64,000 nt of DNA. Origin: Myxococcales bacterium. Its GTDB lineage: Bacteria > Myxococcota_A > Polyangia > Polyangiales > Polyangiaceae. This document shows positions 16,724 to 23,673 of this stretch, one piece after another. The stretch covers positions 434,001 through 498,000 of the forward strand of contig JADJCA010000009.1 of NCBI GenBank assembly GCA_016703425.1, written 5' to 3'. The stretch's first letter is position 1. Each line of letters opens with the position of its first letter. The notes beneath the pieces are model-generated. The model was not told where the DNA came from. It saw nothing but the letters and a program-made list of their open reading frames with translations, and ran no database searches. A program made the translations under genes and the position numbers.

Positions 16724-17090
16724 TCAGCGCGCGCGCCGCAGCTCCGTCGCGCGTCCTTCGGCGTCGAGCAGGCAAACCTCCTCGCGAAAGTCCGCCCAGC
16801 AGCCTGCTCGGGAGATCGTTGGTACCGCCGTCGCTCACGAACATCGCCGCACAGGCCACGCCTGCGTTCAAGACCGCCAAGGGAAGCGAAGCGACCCAGC
16901 CGGCGCGGACCTTCGTGCCAGAAACGGTGCGCGGGGAGCGCGAGATACTCCAGTGCCGTGATCTGGCCCCCGGCGCCCCCGAGCCTGAGCCCGACCCACT
17001 GGTAGTTTCAAGACGTAGCCGGCAAACCGTTGCCCACCGCAATCTGACGCTCCGTCCCCGACGGGGCCAATTCGAACCTTTCACGTCCGT
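16724..17090 (-). pseudogene. probable decayed coding remnant; otherwise empty 570-base gap
   Basis: The gap 16636-17207 holds no intact gene. On the minus strand, segments with coding-like GC-rich third positions occur successively in three frames. One contains YQWVGLRLGGAGGQITALEY (about 17025-16920), the next GWVASLPLAVLNAGVACAAM (about 16915-16820), and the last WADFREEVCLLDAEG ending in a stop at 16724-16726. A TGA interrupts the first frame just before the Tyr-Gln-Trp. A frameshifted, decayed gene would explain this. The original family was not recognised. The rest of the gap up to 17207 presumably carries the promoter of the peptide operon, but no confident -35/-10 was found. Confidence 0.35.
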
Positions 17091-17207
17091 GTCGCCCGCG
17101 CTGCGGTCATTCGGCGACGAGTCGCGCCTTGGCGCAGCTCGTGCACCCCTCGTGCATTCCCGCAGCGCGCAGAGCCAGGCTCTGCTCGCTCAACATGGAG
17201 CATGACA

Positions 17208-17369
17208 ATGAACGAGAAGATCAAGCCAAACGACACGGTCCAAGACGAGAAGAGCACGGAGAAGCAGAAGAAGGTCGAGAAGAAGGTCCCCGTGATCATC
17301 GAGCTCGGCGAGTCTTCCCTTTCGGACGTCGATGGCGGGATCGTCGCCTACCGCTGCAAGGAAGCCTGA
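17208..17369 (+). CDS. RiPP precursor peptide (53 residues)
   Basis: A short gene read from ATG at 17208 to TGA at 17369, with a good ribosome site (GGAG at 17197-17200, 7-base spacing). An in-frame ATG at 17202 sits too close to the GGAG. Residues 1-27 are Lys/Glu/Asp-rich and hydrophilic. Residues 28-44 form a leader end with VPVIIELGESSLSDVDGG, resembling double-glycine leaders. The predicted core after Gly44 is IVAYRCKEA (residues 45-53), with one each of Tyr, Arg, Cys, Lys and Glu. It is the first gene of a unit encoding radical SAM, arginase-fold, PqqD-like, methyltransferase and oxygenase proteins. A strong hairpin follows its stop. Cleavage after Gly-Gly and the core boundaries are inferred; no C39 protease is adjacent. 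Confidence 0.8.
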   Translation: MNEKIKPNDTVQDEKSTEKQKKVEKKVPVIIELGESSLSDVDGGIVAYRCKEA

Positions 17370-17377
17370 CGCGTGAC

Positions 17378-17414
17378 GGAGCGCCGGGCGATCGCACGCG
17401 AGGCCCGGCGCTCC
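17378..17414 (+). terminator. intercistronic hairpin / attenuator after the precursor gene
   Basis: A perfect 12-bp inverted repeat pairs GGAGCGCCGGGC (17378-17389) with GCCCGGCGCTCC (17403-17414) across a 13-base loop. It begins 8 bases after the precursor stop and ends 32 bases before the methyltransferase start. No T-run follows, so a partial terminator or an RNA-stabilising stem is more likely than full termination. Such stems commonly give excess precursor over enzyme transcripts in peptide operons; that role here is inference. Confidence 0.7.
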
Positions 17415-17446
17415 ATCCGTTCGAGCAGGCAAGGAGCAAGGCGACC

Positions 17447-18220
17447 ATGAGCCGAACCTCGGAACGTTGGAGTGCAGACGAGATTTTCTGCGACGCGCGG
17501 GCCTACGATCTCGCCTTTGCGTGGGACGTGAGCCGCGAGCTCGACGTCGTTCTCGCGATCGCGAACGTCCGCTCCGCGGACGGGCCACTTCTCCTCCCCG
17601 CGTGCGGCACCGGCCGCTACGCTCTCGCGCTCGCGGAGCGTGGCTTCGACGTCGACGGCTCCGACATCAACGACGGGATGCTCGCGATCGCGCGAAGCCG
17701 ACCGCACCCACGAGCGCGCTACGTCAACGCGGACATGACGCGCTCACTCGGCGACCGGACCTACGCCGCCGCATTTACCTTCACGAACTCGTTCCGATAC
17801 ATCCTCGACGAAGACGACGTGGCCGCGCACTTTCGCGAGATGCACGCCCGGCTCCGGAGCGGCGCGACGTACGTGATCGACCTGGGGCTAACGATGGGCC
17901 ACAAGGCACACGGCGCGGGCGCACGCTGGACGGTTCGCTACGACGACTGCGTGGTTCGAGCGACATGGTCGCTCGTCGCCGTCACGCCCCCGCTCTCGCT
18001 CGAGCGAGCGCGCATCGTCGTCGAGAACGTCGACGGAACGACCAACGAGGTCACGTCTGACCAGCCGCAGCGGGTGTGGTCGCTCGATACGCTCACTCGC
18101 GCGGCGGAGGCCGCTGGCTTCCGCGTGCGAGCCCATCGCACCAACGGATGCCTCGCGGCGCCGCCCGTTGGCGACGGTCGCTTCTACGTTGCCCTGGACC
18201 GTCTCGGAGGCCCCGAATGA
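17447..18220 (+). CDS. class I SAM-dependent methyltransferase (RiPP cluster, copy 1)
   Basis: A 257-residue methyltransferase. Motif I is LLLPACGTGRYALALAERG near residues 46-64, followed by the acidic Asp of DVDGSDIND. Motif II/III is YAAAFTFTNSFRYI and RLRSGATYVIDLG. The C-terminal half forms a lid (WTVRYDDCVVRATWSLVAV). The ATG at 17447 has AAGGAG 12 bases upstream and excludes an upstream Arg-rich tract that overlaps the precursor gene. Its stop overlaps the radical SAM start (ATGA). It is a paralogue of the second methyltransferase in the cluster (20590-21396). Likely substrate is the modified core peptide; whether O-, N- or C-methylation is unknown. Confidence 0.85.
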   Translation: MSRTSERWSADEIFCDARAYDLAFAWDVSRELDVVLAIANVRSADGPLLLPACGTGRYALALAERGFDVDGSDINDGMLAIARSRPHPRARYVNADMTRSLGDRTYAAAFTFTNSFRYILDEDDVAAHFREMHARLRSGATYVIDLGLTMGHKAHGAGARWTVRYDDCVVRATWSLVAVTPPLSLERARIVVENVDGTTNEVTSDQPQRVWSLDTLTRAAEAAGFRVRAHRTNGCLAAPPVGDGRFYVALDRLGGPE

Positions 18221-19593
18221 ACACGCGACTTCGATTGTCAGACGCGTTCCACTACTTGATGAACGAGGCGAACGACCGAGCGTACGTCCTCGATCGCGCG
18301 GGCAAACGGTCGGCGTCGGTGCTCAACGGCGACGCCTTCGAGCTCCTCGTCGGCAGCGACACATCGTGGCAGGACGACCCAGAATTTGAGCAATTTCTGC
18401 TTGGCGCCAAGGCCGCTGGTTGGTTGACCGAGCGGGTACAGGCCACCGACCCCGTGCTCCGTCGCATCCGCCGGCGACATCACCTCAAGCGACTCCAGTA
18501 CGAGGTCAACCTCGTCTGCAATCTGGAGTGCGCGCACTGCTATTGCTCGTCGTCGCCTCGCGCATCGCAGGGCATGCCGACCGAGTTCGTGCTCGACGTC
18601 GTCCGCCAGGCGGCCGAGCTCGGCGTTGTGCACTTCGACGTCACGGGCGGCGAGCCGCTGGTACGCCGTGACATCATGGAGATCCTGCGCGCCATCTCGG
18701 AGCGGGGGATGATCCCGGGCCTCTACAGCAACGGAACGCTGGTCACGCCGGAGAAGGCGGAGCAGATCTTCGCGGCGGGCGTCCGCTGGGCGCAGGTGTC
18801 GCTGGACGCTCGGACGCCGGCGCTCCACGACGAGCTGCGGGGAAAGCCCGGCGCCTTCGATCGCGCTGTAAACGGGATTCGCGCGCTGAAGGCCGCCGGG
18901 GTCCGCGTTCGAGTAGCCGTTTGTCTCAGCACCCGGAATGTCCACGAAGTGGACGAGATGGTCGCCTTCTTCCGCGACGACCTCGACGTGGAGGTGGGCC
19001 TCGATCGAGTCATTCCCGCCGGTCGCGGATGCTCATCGGAGCGGCCGCTCGCGATCGCGAGCGCGAAGTACTACGAAATCATTCGCCGCCTGGTCCGGCA
19101 CGGGCCGGTGGCCGGGAAGGCGTGCGACGCCATCGGACGAGAAGACGACGCGTCGTCAGTCGAGCCGAGCTGCGGCGTCGGGTCGAGCTACCTGTTCTTG
19201 AAGCACGATGGGCGCGCGGCGCTGTGCCCAACGATGACGGAGGCCGAGTCGCCCGACTTCGTACAGGCCGATCTTCAGACGATGTCGCTCGAAGACGCGT
19301 GGGAGCGCTTTCCCACTTTCGAGCGCTACCGGGGAGTGCAATGCGAGAACGCCACGGCGTGCCCGAGTGGCAAGCGTTGCGCTGGAGGATGCCGCAGCAA
19401 CGCGTACCTCCTTCATGGCCGGGTCGACTCTCCCGACGAGCTCAACTGCAACATTCACAAGAACGAAGGCCCCGGCTATCGCGCGATGCTGGACGAATAC
19501 GAAGCGCTCCGCGCGCAGGGCAAGATGCCGGCGCGGAGGCCCCAGTGGGACGTTCCGACGGCCCCGCGCCGCTCGCTGCGGGTGGTCGCATGA
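18217..19593 (+). CDS. radical SAM/SPASM peptide-modifying enzyme with N-terminal PqqD-like domain
   Basis: A 458-residue maturase. Residues 1-75 resemble a winged-helix RiPP recognition element (FHYLMNEANDRAYVLDR... GAKAAGWLTE). The radical SAM core starts near residue 90 with the 4Fe-4S motif CNLECAHC (CX3CX2C, about 101-108), then DVTGGEPLVRRD for SAM binding and GLYSNGTLV. A SPASM domain at about 310-425 has CGVGSSYLFLKHDGRAALC and the Cys array CENATACPSGKRCAGGC plus a final Cys in LNCNIH, so it can hold auxiliary clusters. The spacing of the first Cys pair (CX5C) differs from the usual CX2C. The reaction may be a thioether, C-C crosslink or epimerisation on the core; the sequence does not decide. 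Start and stop overlap both neighbours. Confidence 0.92.
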   Translation: MNTRLRLSDAFHYLMNEANDRAYVLDRAGKRSASVLNGDAFELLVGSDTSWQDDPEFEQFLLGAKAAGWLTERVQATDPVLRRIRRRHHLKRLQYEVNLVCNLECAHCYCSSSPRASQGMPTEFVLDVVRQAAELGVVHFDVTGGEPLVRRDIMEILRAISERGMIPGLYSNGTLVTPEKAEQIFAAGVRWAQVSLDARTPALHDELRGKPGAFDRAVNGIRALKAAGVRVRVAVCLSTRNVHEVDEMVAFFRDDLDVEVGLDRVIPAGRGCSSERPLAIASAKYYEIIRRLVRHGPVAGKACDAIGREDDASSVEPSCGVGSSYLFLKHDGRAALCPTMTEAESPDFVQADLQTMSLEDAWERFPTFERYRGVQCENATACPSGKRCAGGCRSNAYLLHGRVDSPDELNCNIHKNEGPGYRAMLDEYEALRAQGKMPARRPQWDVPTAPRRSLRVVA

Positions 19594-20375
19594 CAAGCCC
19601 GATCCACGTGGCAGCCTTCGAGGGGACCTCGCGGGTCGCCGGAATCGCGCTCGGTGCGCTCCGTCTCTTGACGGCCCTCCGCGAGTGCTCCGGCGCGATG
19701 CTGGACGCCCCGGGCGAAGCCTCGTCACGACTCGCCACCTACTTCGAGTCTCCCGTCATCGTCCGCGAAGTCACGAAAAACTCGGCGATGGTGTGTCGCA
19801 AAGTTCGCGCGGCGGCCGAAGCCGGCAACTGCCGACTGCTCCTTGGCGGTGAGCACCTCGTCACCTTTCCGGTCCTGGAGGTGATGGTGAAGCGTCACCC
19901 GGGCCTCAAGCTCGTCGTGCTCGACGCGCACCACGACGCGTACCCCCACCCAGTGCTGAACCACTGGAGCTTGTTCCACTTCGCCACGCGCGAGCTCGAG
20001 ATCCCGACGCTGGTCGTCGGCGCCAGGCACGAGCTCGACCGGGCCGACTCGGCGTGCCAGATCCTCTCGGCCGACGACGTGCGCGAACGGGGTGTCGATG
20101 CCGCTCTGGACCGCATCGGTGACTTCGTGGGAGGTGCTCCCTTCTACTTCAGCGTAGACGTCGATGTCGTCGACCCCAGGACGCTGCGCGCCGTTTCGGA
20201 CCCGGTGCCAGGCGGGATATCCGGCGACGAGCTCCTGGCCCTCGTGAGAGGCGTCCTTGGCCGGCAGCCGGTGGCGATGGACGTCGTGGAGTACAACGCG
20301 CTCCGCGATCACGACGCGAGCGGGCTCGCCGTCCTCCGGCCCATGCTCGTTGAGGTTGCACGATGGCTCGCATGA
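19590..20375 (+). CDS. arginase/ureohydrolase-fold protein, candidate peptide arginase
   Basis: A 261-residue protein with the binuclear manganese signature of the arginase family: GGEHL near residue 90 (arginases have GGDH), DAHHDAY near 112 (D-x-H-x-D) and SVDVDVVDP near 190 (D-x-D-x-x-D-P). It is shorter than typical arginases (about 300). Embedded between a radical SAM enzyme and a PqqD-like protein with four-base overlaps, it is unlikely to be a catabolic enzyme. Peptide arginases that turn Arg into ornithine in RiPP precursors are known (OspR of the landornamide pathway). The adjacent precursor has one Arg in its core and none in its leader, consistent with that role. Activity on this peptide is inference. 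Confidence 0.88.
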   Translation: MTSPIHVAAFEGTSRVAGIALGALRLLTALRECSGAMLDAPGEASSRLATYFESPVIVREVTKNSAMVCRKVRAAAEAGNCRLLLGGEHLVTFPVLEVMVKRHPGLKLVVLDAHHDAYPHPVLNHWSLFHFATRELEIPTLVVGARHELDRADSACQILSADDVRERGVDAALDRIGDFVGGAPFYFSVDVDVVDPRTLRAVSDPVPGGISGDELLALVRGVLGRQPVAMDVVEYNALRDHDASGLAVLRPMLVEVARWLA

Positions 20376-20593
20376 GCACGTTTCGCGTGGCGCCAGACTT
20401 GTTGATCGACCGTCACCACCGGGGAGCGATCGTCATGGTAGGGACACGCACCTTCGCGCTCGACGAGCGCGCGATCGGGCTCGTCGAGCGCGTGCAACGA
20501 GGGGAGGCCATCGGGCTCTTGCACGCGGAAGCGGAGATCGCCGATGGCCTCGTCGCGAGCGGCGTCCTCTGCACACCGGGAGAAGCCTCGTGA
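20372..20593 (+). CDS. stand-alone PqqD-like RiPP recognition protein
   Basis: A 73-residue protein (ATG at 20372 overlapping the arginase stop; an ATG at 20363 is an alternative). Three beta strands (FRVAPDLLIDR, GAIVMVGTRTFALD) precede three helices (AIGLVERVQRGEAIGLLH, EAEIADGLVASGVL), the layout of PqqD-type winged-helix recognition elements. These bind leader peptides and present them to enzymes. Sequence identity to PqqD is low, so the assignment rests on size, secondary structure and location. The stop overlaps the GTG of the next gene. Confidence 0.7.
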   Translation: MSTFRVAPDLLIDRHHRGAIVMVGTRTFALDERAIGLVERVQRGEAIGLLHAEAEIADGLVASGVLCTPGEAS

Positions 20594-21396
20594 TTCCTCC
20601 CCATCGCGCCATCTACGACGCCGCGCACCTCTACGAGCTCGCGTTCGACTTCCGCGATTTTGCGGCCGAGGTCAGGTTCCTCGAGGACGCGTTCGTCTCG
20701 CGCCGTGGTCGGCCGCTTCGGTCCTTCTTGGAACTCGCCGCCGGCCCGGCGCGTCATGCCATCGAGCTGGGAGCGCGCGGCATCGACGTGGCGGCCCTGG
20801 ACCTGTCGCCGAGCATGCGCAACTTGGCGCTCCTTCGCGCCGCGGAGCGAGGCGTCTCGCTCGACTACACGCTCGGCGACATGGTCGCGTTCGCCAGAAC
20901 GCCGCGCGTGGACCTGGCTGCGAACATGCTCAGTTCGGCGACCTACATCCTCAGCGACGAGCGTTTCGTGGCGCACCTCCGTGCCGTCGGTGCGGCACTC
21001 GTCGCGGACGGCATGTACGTCATCGAGCTGCCGCACCCTTCCGGGCTCGAGGGCCGGTCGACCGTCCAGGAGTCGTGGACGGTCTCCCGCCCTGCCGGCG
21101 TGATCGACGTCTCGTGGTCCACTGGCTCCACACGCGGCTCGATCTCGACCTGCGTCGCGCGGATGAACTTCCGCTCGCCCACCGGAGCGGTGCTGGAGAT
21201 CGAAGACGAGGCGGATGAGCGCATCTTCCGAGTCGAGGAGATCGAGCGTTTCGCGGCGGCGTCGGGGTGCTTCACGGTCGAAGCGGTGCGCGGCGCGCTA
21301 CGCGAGGACACGGCCCTGGACGAACCGGCGGCGTGGCGACTCGTGGTGATCCTGAAGAAGACGGCCCCCGTGGCCGCGAGGAGCACGTTGGAATGA
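20590..21396 (+). CDS. class I SAM-dependent methyltransferase (RiPP cluster, copy 2)
   Basis: A 268-residue methyltransferase. The GTG at 20590 overlaps the preceding stop (GTGA) and gives V-I-P-P-H-R as the first residues; a much longer frame upstream reads through the recognition gene and was rejected. Motif I is FLELAAGPARHAIELGARG near residue 47, followed by AALDLSPSMR. Later strands are VDLAANMLSSATYI and LVADGMYVIELPHP. It shares layout and N-terminal motif (YELAFDFR against YDLAFAWD) with copy 1, so the pair probably arose by duplication and may methylate different positions. The stop overlaps the next ATG. Confidence 0.85.
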   Translation: MIPPHRAIYDAAHLYELAFDFRDFAAEVRFLEDAFVSRRGRPLRSFLELAAGPARHAIELGARGIDVAALDLSPSMRNLALLRAAERGVSLDYTLGDMVAFARTPRVDLAANMLSSATYILSDERFVAHLRAVGAALVADGMYVIELPHPSGLEGRSTVQESWTVSRPAGVIDVSWSTGSTRGSISTCVARMNFRSPTGAVLEIEDEADERIFRVEEIERFAAASGCFTVEAVRGALREDTALDEPAAWRLVVILKKTAPVAARSTLE

Positions 21397-22463
21397 GCAC
21401 GGCAAACGCGATGGCGAAGTCAAGCACCCACGCCGAACCAGTCCACGAGATGCGTTACGCACTCGCGTCGACGCCTCTCTACCGCTTCCTCGGGGATGGG
21501 ATGGTTGAGGTGCACACGACCAAGAAACTCCTGGTGCCTCGCGAAGCGTTCGATGTGCTGATGCTCTTCGCCGAGCCGCTCACCGTCGCCGAGGCTCAGC
21601 GGCGCACCCCGGGTTATTCGTACGACGATGTCCTGGCGATCGTAGGCATGTTGCACGACCGCGAGCTCGTGGTCCCGGCACCGGCCGCACACATGGCACC
21701 GATCCCGGAGGACACCGAAGTCGACGGCAAGAAGTTCGCCGACCTCTTCCGCCGTGACGTGTTCGACGCTTCCGGGGCCTTCGCGGGGATCGCGGAGCAC
21801 CTCGCCGCAGGCCGCGCGATAGTCATTCCCAACGCGCTGCGTCCCGCAGTCGCGGACCAGCTTCACGATGAACTCTACCGAGATGACGTGAGGTGGCAGG
21901 TCGTCGAGGAGTTCGATCAGATCAGCCACTTTCGCTTCCGCAGCCTAGACTTGGAGCGCCACCTCCCGCCAGCCGCGCTGGCGGTGCGGTCGTTGGCGCG
22001 CGCGCCAAGCACCAAGGCGATGATGGAGCGCCTCTCGGGGCGCGACTGCAGCGGGCATCTGGAGTTTAGCTCGAGCTGGTACCGCCCCGGCGACTACACG
22101 CACCCGCACGACGACGCGCAGTCTCACAGGAGCGTCGTGGCGGTCCTGAACTTGAGCAAGGACTGGAATCCCGAGTGGGGCGGTGGCCTCTTCTGGGCGC
22201 CTAACGGCACCTTGATCGAGCCGCGATTCAATACCCTCACGCTCTTCAACGTGTCGCGCGCGGCCGTGCACATGGTCATCCCAGTCTCGCCGCTGGCCCA
22301 CAAGAAACGCCTCACGCTCAACATGTGGTGGTGCAACCGCTCGCCGCCTCCGCCGATCGACAAGACACACCGAAAACACTCGCGTGCGAACGCGGCGGGG
22401 ATCACGCCGCACGCCTACGGTGCCGCGGCCATCGAACTCGCCGACGGAATCACGGCGCTTTGA
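21393..22463 (+). CDS. Fe(II)/2-oxoglutarate oxygenase with N-terminal recognition-like domain
   Basis: A 356-residue protein (ATG at 21393, ATGA overlap). Residues 18-95 resemble a PqqD-type winged helix (YRFLGDGMVEVHTTKKLLVP... DVLAIVGMLHDRELVVP). The C-terminal part is a prolyl-hydroxylase-type double-stranded beta helix. The metal HxD is in YRPGDYTHPHDDAQ, the distal His is in RAAVHMVIPV, and the 2OG-binding Arg is in AHKKRLTLNMWW. WNPEWGGGLFWAPNG is typical of this superfamily. It probably hydroxylates or otherwise oxidises the core peptide. Confidence 0.85.
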   Translation: MSTANAMAKSSTHAEPVHEMRYALASTPLYRFLGDGMVEVHTTKKLLVPREAFDVLMLFAEPLTVAEAQRRTPGYSYDDVLAIVGMLHDRELVVPAPAAHMAPIPEDTEVDGKKFADLFRRDVFDASGAFAGIAEHLAAGRAIVIPNALRPAVADQLHDELYRDDVRWQVVEEFDQISHFRFRSLDLERHLPPAALAVRSLARAPSTKAMMERLSGRDCSGHLEFSSSWYRPGDYTHPHDDAQSHRSVVAVLNLSKDWNPEWGGGLFWAPNGTLIEPRFNTLTLFNVSRAAVHMVIPVSPLAHKKRLTLNMWWCNRSPPPPIDKTHRKHSRANAAGITPHAYGAAAIELADGITAL

Positions 22464-22479
22464 GGGATGAGCAAACCTG

Positions 22480-22502
22480 GTGCCGCGCGGCTCTTGCGGC
22501 AC
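22480..22502 (+). other. small hairpin between two oxygenase genes
   Basis: GTGCCGC (22480-22486) pairs with GCGGCAC (22496-22502), a perfect 7-bp stem with a 9-base loop, in the 85-base gap between the first and second oxygenase genes. It could be an mRNA processing or stabilising stem. Such stems also arise by chance in sequence this GC-rich. Confidence 0.35.
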
Positions 22503-22548
22503 GTCGCCGGACGACTGCCCAATCGGTCCCCTTCTGCTGGAGAACGCC

Positions 22549-23580
22549 ATGGTCGACACATCGATGCACGCGCACCGCACCACGTTGACGCTCGAGGGCG
22601 ATTCGCTCGCGCCGATGAGCGACGCAGAGCTTCGCCTTGAGTTCGACCGACAGCGAGCGACGCGTGAGGATCGGCCGGTCCGCGCAAGAAAGAGTGTTCC
22701 CGAGGTGCTTGAGCAGCTCGAGGCCATCGACGTTCGCCTCGAGTCCGACGGCGCGCCGGTTGCGACGGAGCGTGAGCTGACTACCGGCGCGCTCGAAGAC
22801 TTGTTCGCGAATCGCACGTGTGCGCTACGCGTGCCGGGGTTCATCGATACGCGCACGTGCAAGGCGCTCACGCGCTGGCTCAACGAGCGGGAACTCAAGA
22901 CGTGGGGCGGCACTGACACCTCCTACGGGGCGGGCATCCCTGTGAACGCCCTTTCGTGGTCGCCCGAGCGCGCCATGGCCTACTTCCACGACGCGCTGCC
23001 ATCGGTGCGCGCCTTGCGAAGCGCGTGCGCTCCTGGCTTGGCGCCGGTGGACAAGCTGCGGCTCGAGCTCGACGAGTTATGGCCCGCCGGCGCCAACGTC
23101 AGCAGCGACAACCCCTACCGCCGAAAGATGTTGGTCGGGCTCGCGCGGGTGATGAGACCCGAAGGCTTGCTCGATGGACTCTCGAGGCTAGAAGGCATAG
23201 TCCACACCGACTCGTCGATGCTGCTCGACGCGGGCCGGGGCTGCTTCAGCGCCAACGCCTACCTCAAGGTTCCTGCCGAGGGCGGCGAGCTCAACATCTT
23301 CCCCCTTGCGATGAAGCAGCCGGAGCACGTCCAAAGTCTCGTCGCTGTCGTCGCCTACTTACTCCAGCACTCGTTCGACGGGCCCTACCGCGACCGAGTT
23401 CAGCGCAAACTTCACGCCCTGTTGCCAACGCCGACTACGCTTCGGCCTCGGGCCGGTGACCTCATCATCTTGAACACGGGCCGACCGCACGCCGTTCGCG
23501 GCTTCGTCCGCGGAGCGCGCGTCTCGCTCCAGACCTTCGTTCGCCATTGCGCCGGTCGGCCGCTCCAGCTCTTCAGCTGA
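22549..23580 (+). CDS. second Fe(II)/2-oxoglutarate oxygenase of the RiPP cluster
   Basis: A 343-residue protein. The ATG at 22549 is preceded by TGGAG with 7-8-base spacing and was preferred to a frame extension to 22480. The N-terminal 100 residues are helical and charged, without an obvious fold. The catalytic part shows GIVHTDSSMLLD (H-x-D), ANAYLKVPAEGGELNIFPLA, LRPRAGDLIILNTGRPHAV (distal His) and GARVSLQTFVRH (2OG-binding Arg). These are hallmarks of 2OG-Fe(II) hydroxylases. It is only distantly related to the preceding oxygenase. The core peptide is the inferred substrate. Confidence 0.8.
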   Translation: MVDTSMHAHRTTLTLEGDSLAPMSDAELRLEFDRQRATREDRPVRARKSVPEVLEQLEAIDVRLESDGAPVATERELTTGALEDLFANRTCALRVPGFIDTRTCKALTRWLNERELKTWGGTDTSYGAGIPVNALSWSPERAMAYFHDALPSVRALRSACAPGLAPVDKLRLELDELWPAGANVSSDNPYRRKMLVGLARVMRPEGLLDGLSRLEGIVHTDSSMLLDAGRGCFSANAYLKVPAEGGELNIFPLAMKQPEHVQSLVAVVAYLLQHSFDGPYRDRVQRKLHALLPTPTTLRPRAGDLIILNTGRPHAVRGFVRGARVSLQTFVRHCAGRPLQLFS

Positions 23581-23583
23581 CCT

Positions 23584-23612
23584 CAGCGCCACCACGGACC
23601 ATCACGGCGCTG
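23584..23612 (+). other. small hairpin before the JmjC-type gene
   Basis: CAGCGCC (23584-23590) pairs with GGCGCTG (23606-23612), a perfect 7-bp stem with a 15-base loop, immediately after the second oxygenase gene and 61 bases before the next start. Possibly an attenuating or processing stem; chance cannot be excluded. Confidence 0.35.
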
Positions 23613-23673
23613 CGTGCCCGGCAGCGGGACCGCGGAGAGGGCGGCGCGCGAGCTCGGGCTGCAGGAGAGGACG

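Noticed and set aside
17195..17207. Earlier ATG codons for the precursor (17202) or in another frame (17195)
   Set aside because: 17202 is one base from the ribosome site; 17195 opens an Arg-rich frame without precursor features that runs into the methyltransferase gene.
22467..22650. A 61-codon open frame starting at an ATG after GAGGG in the gap between the two oxygenase genes
   Set aside because: It overlaps the next gene in another frame, is Arg-rich with no leader-like motif, and has no hairpin after it; it does not look like a second precursor.
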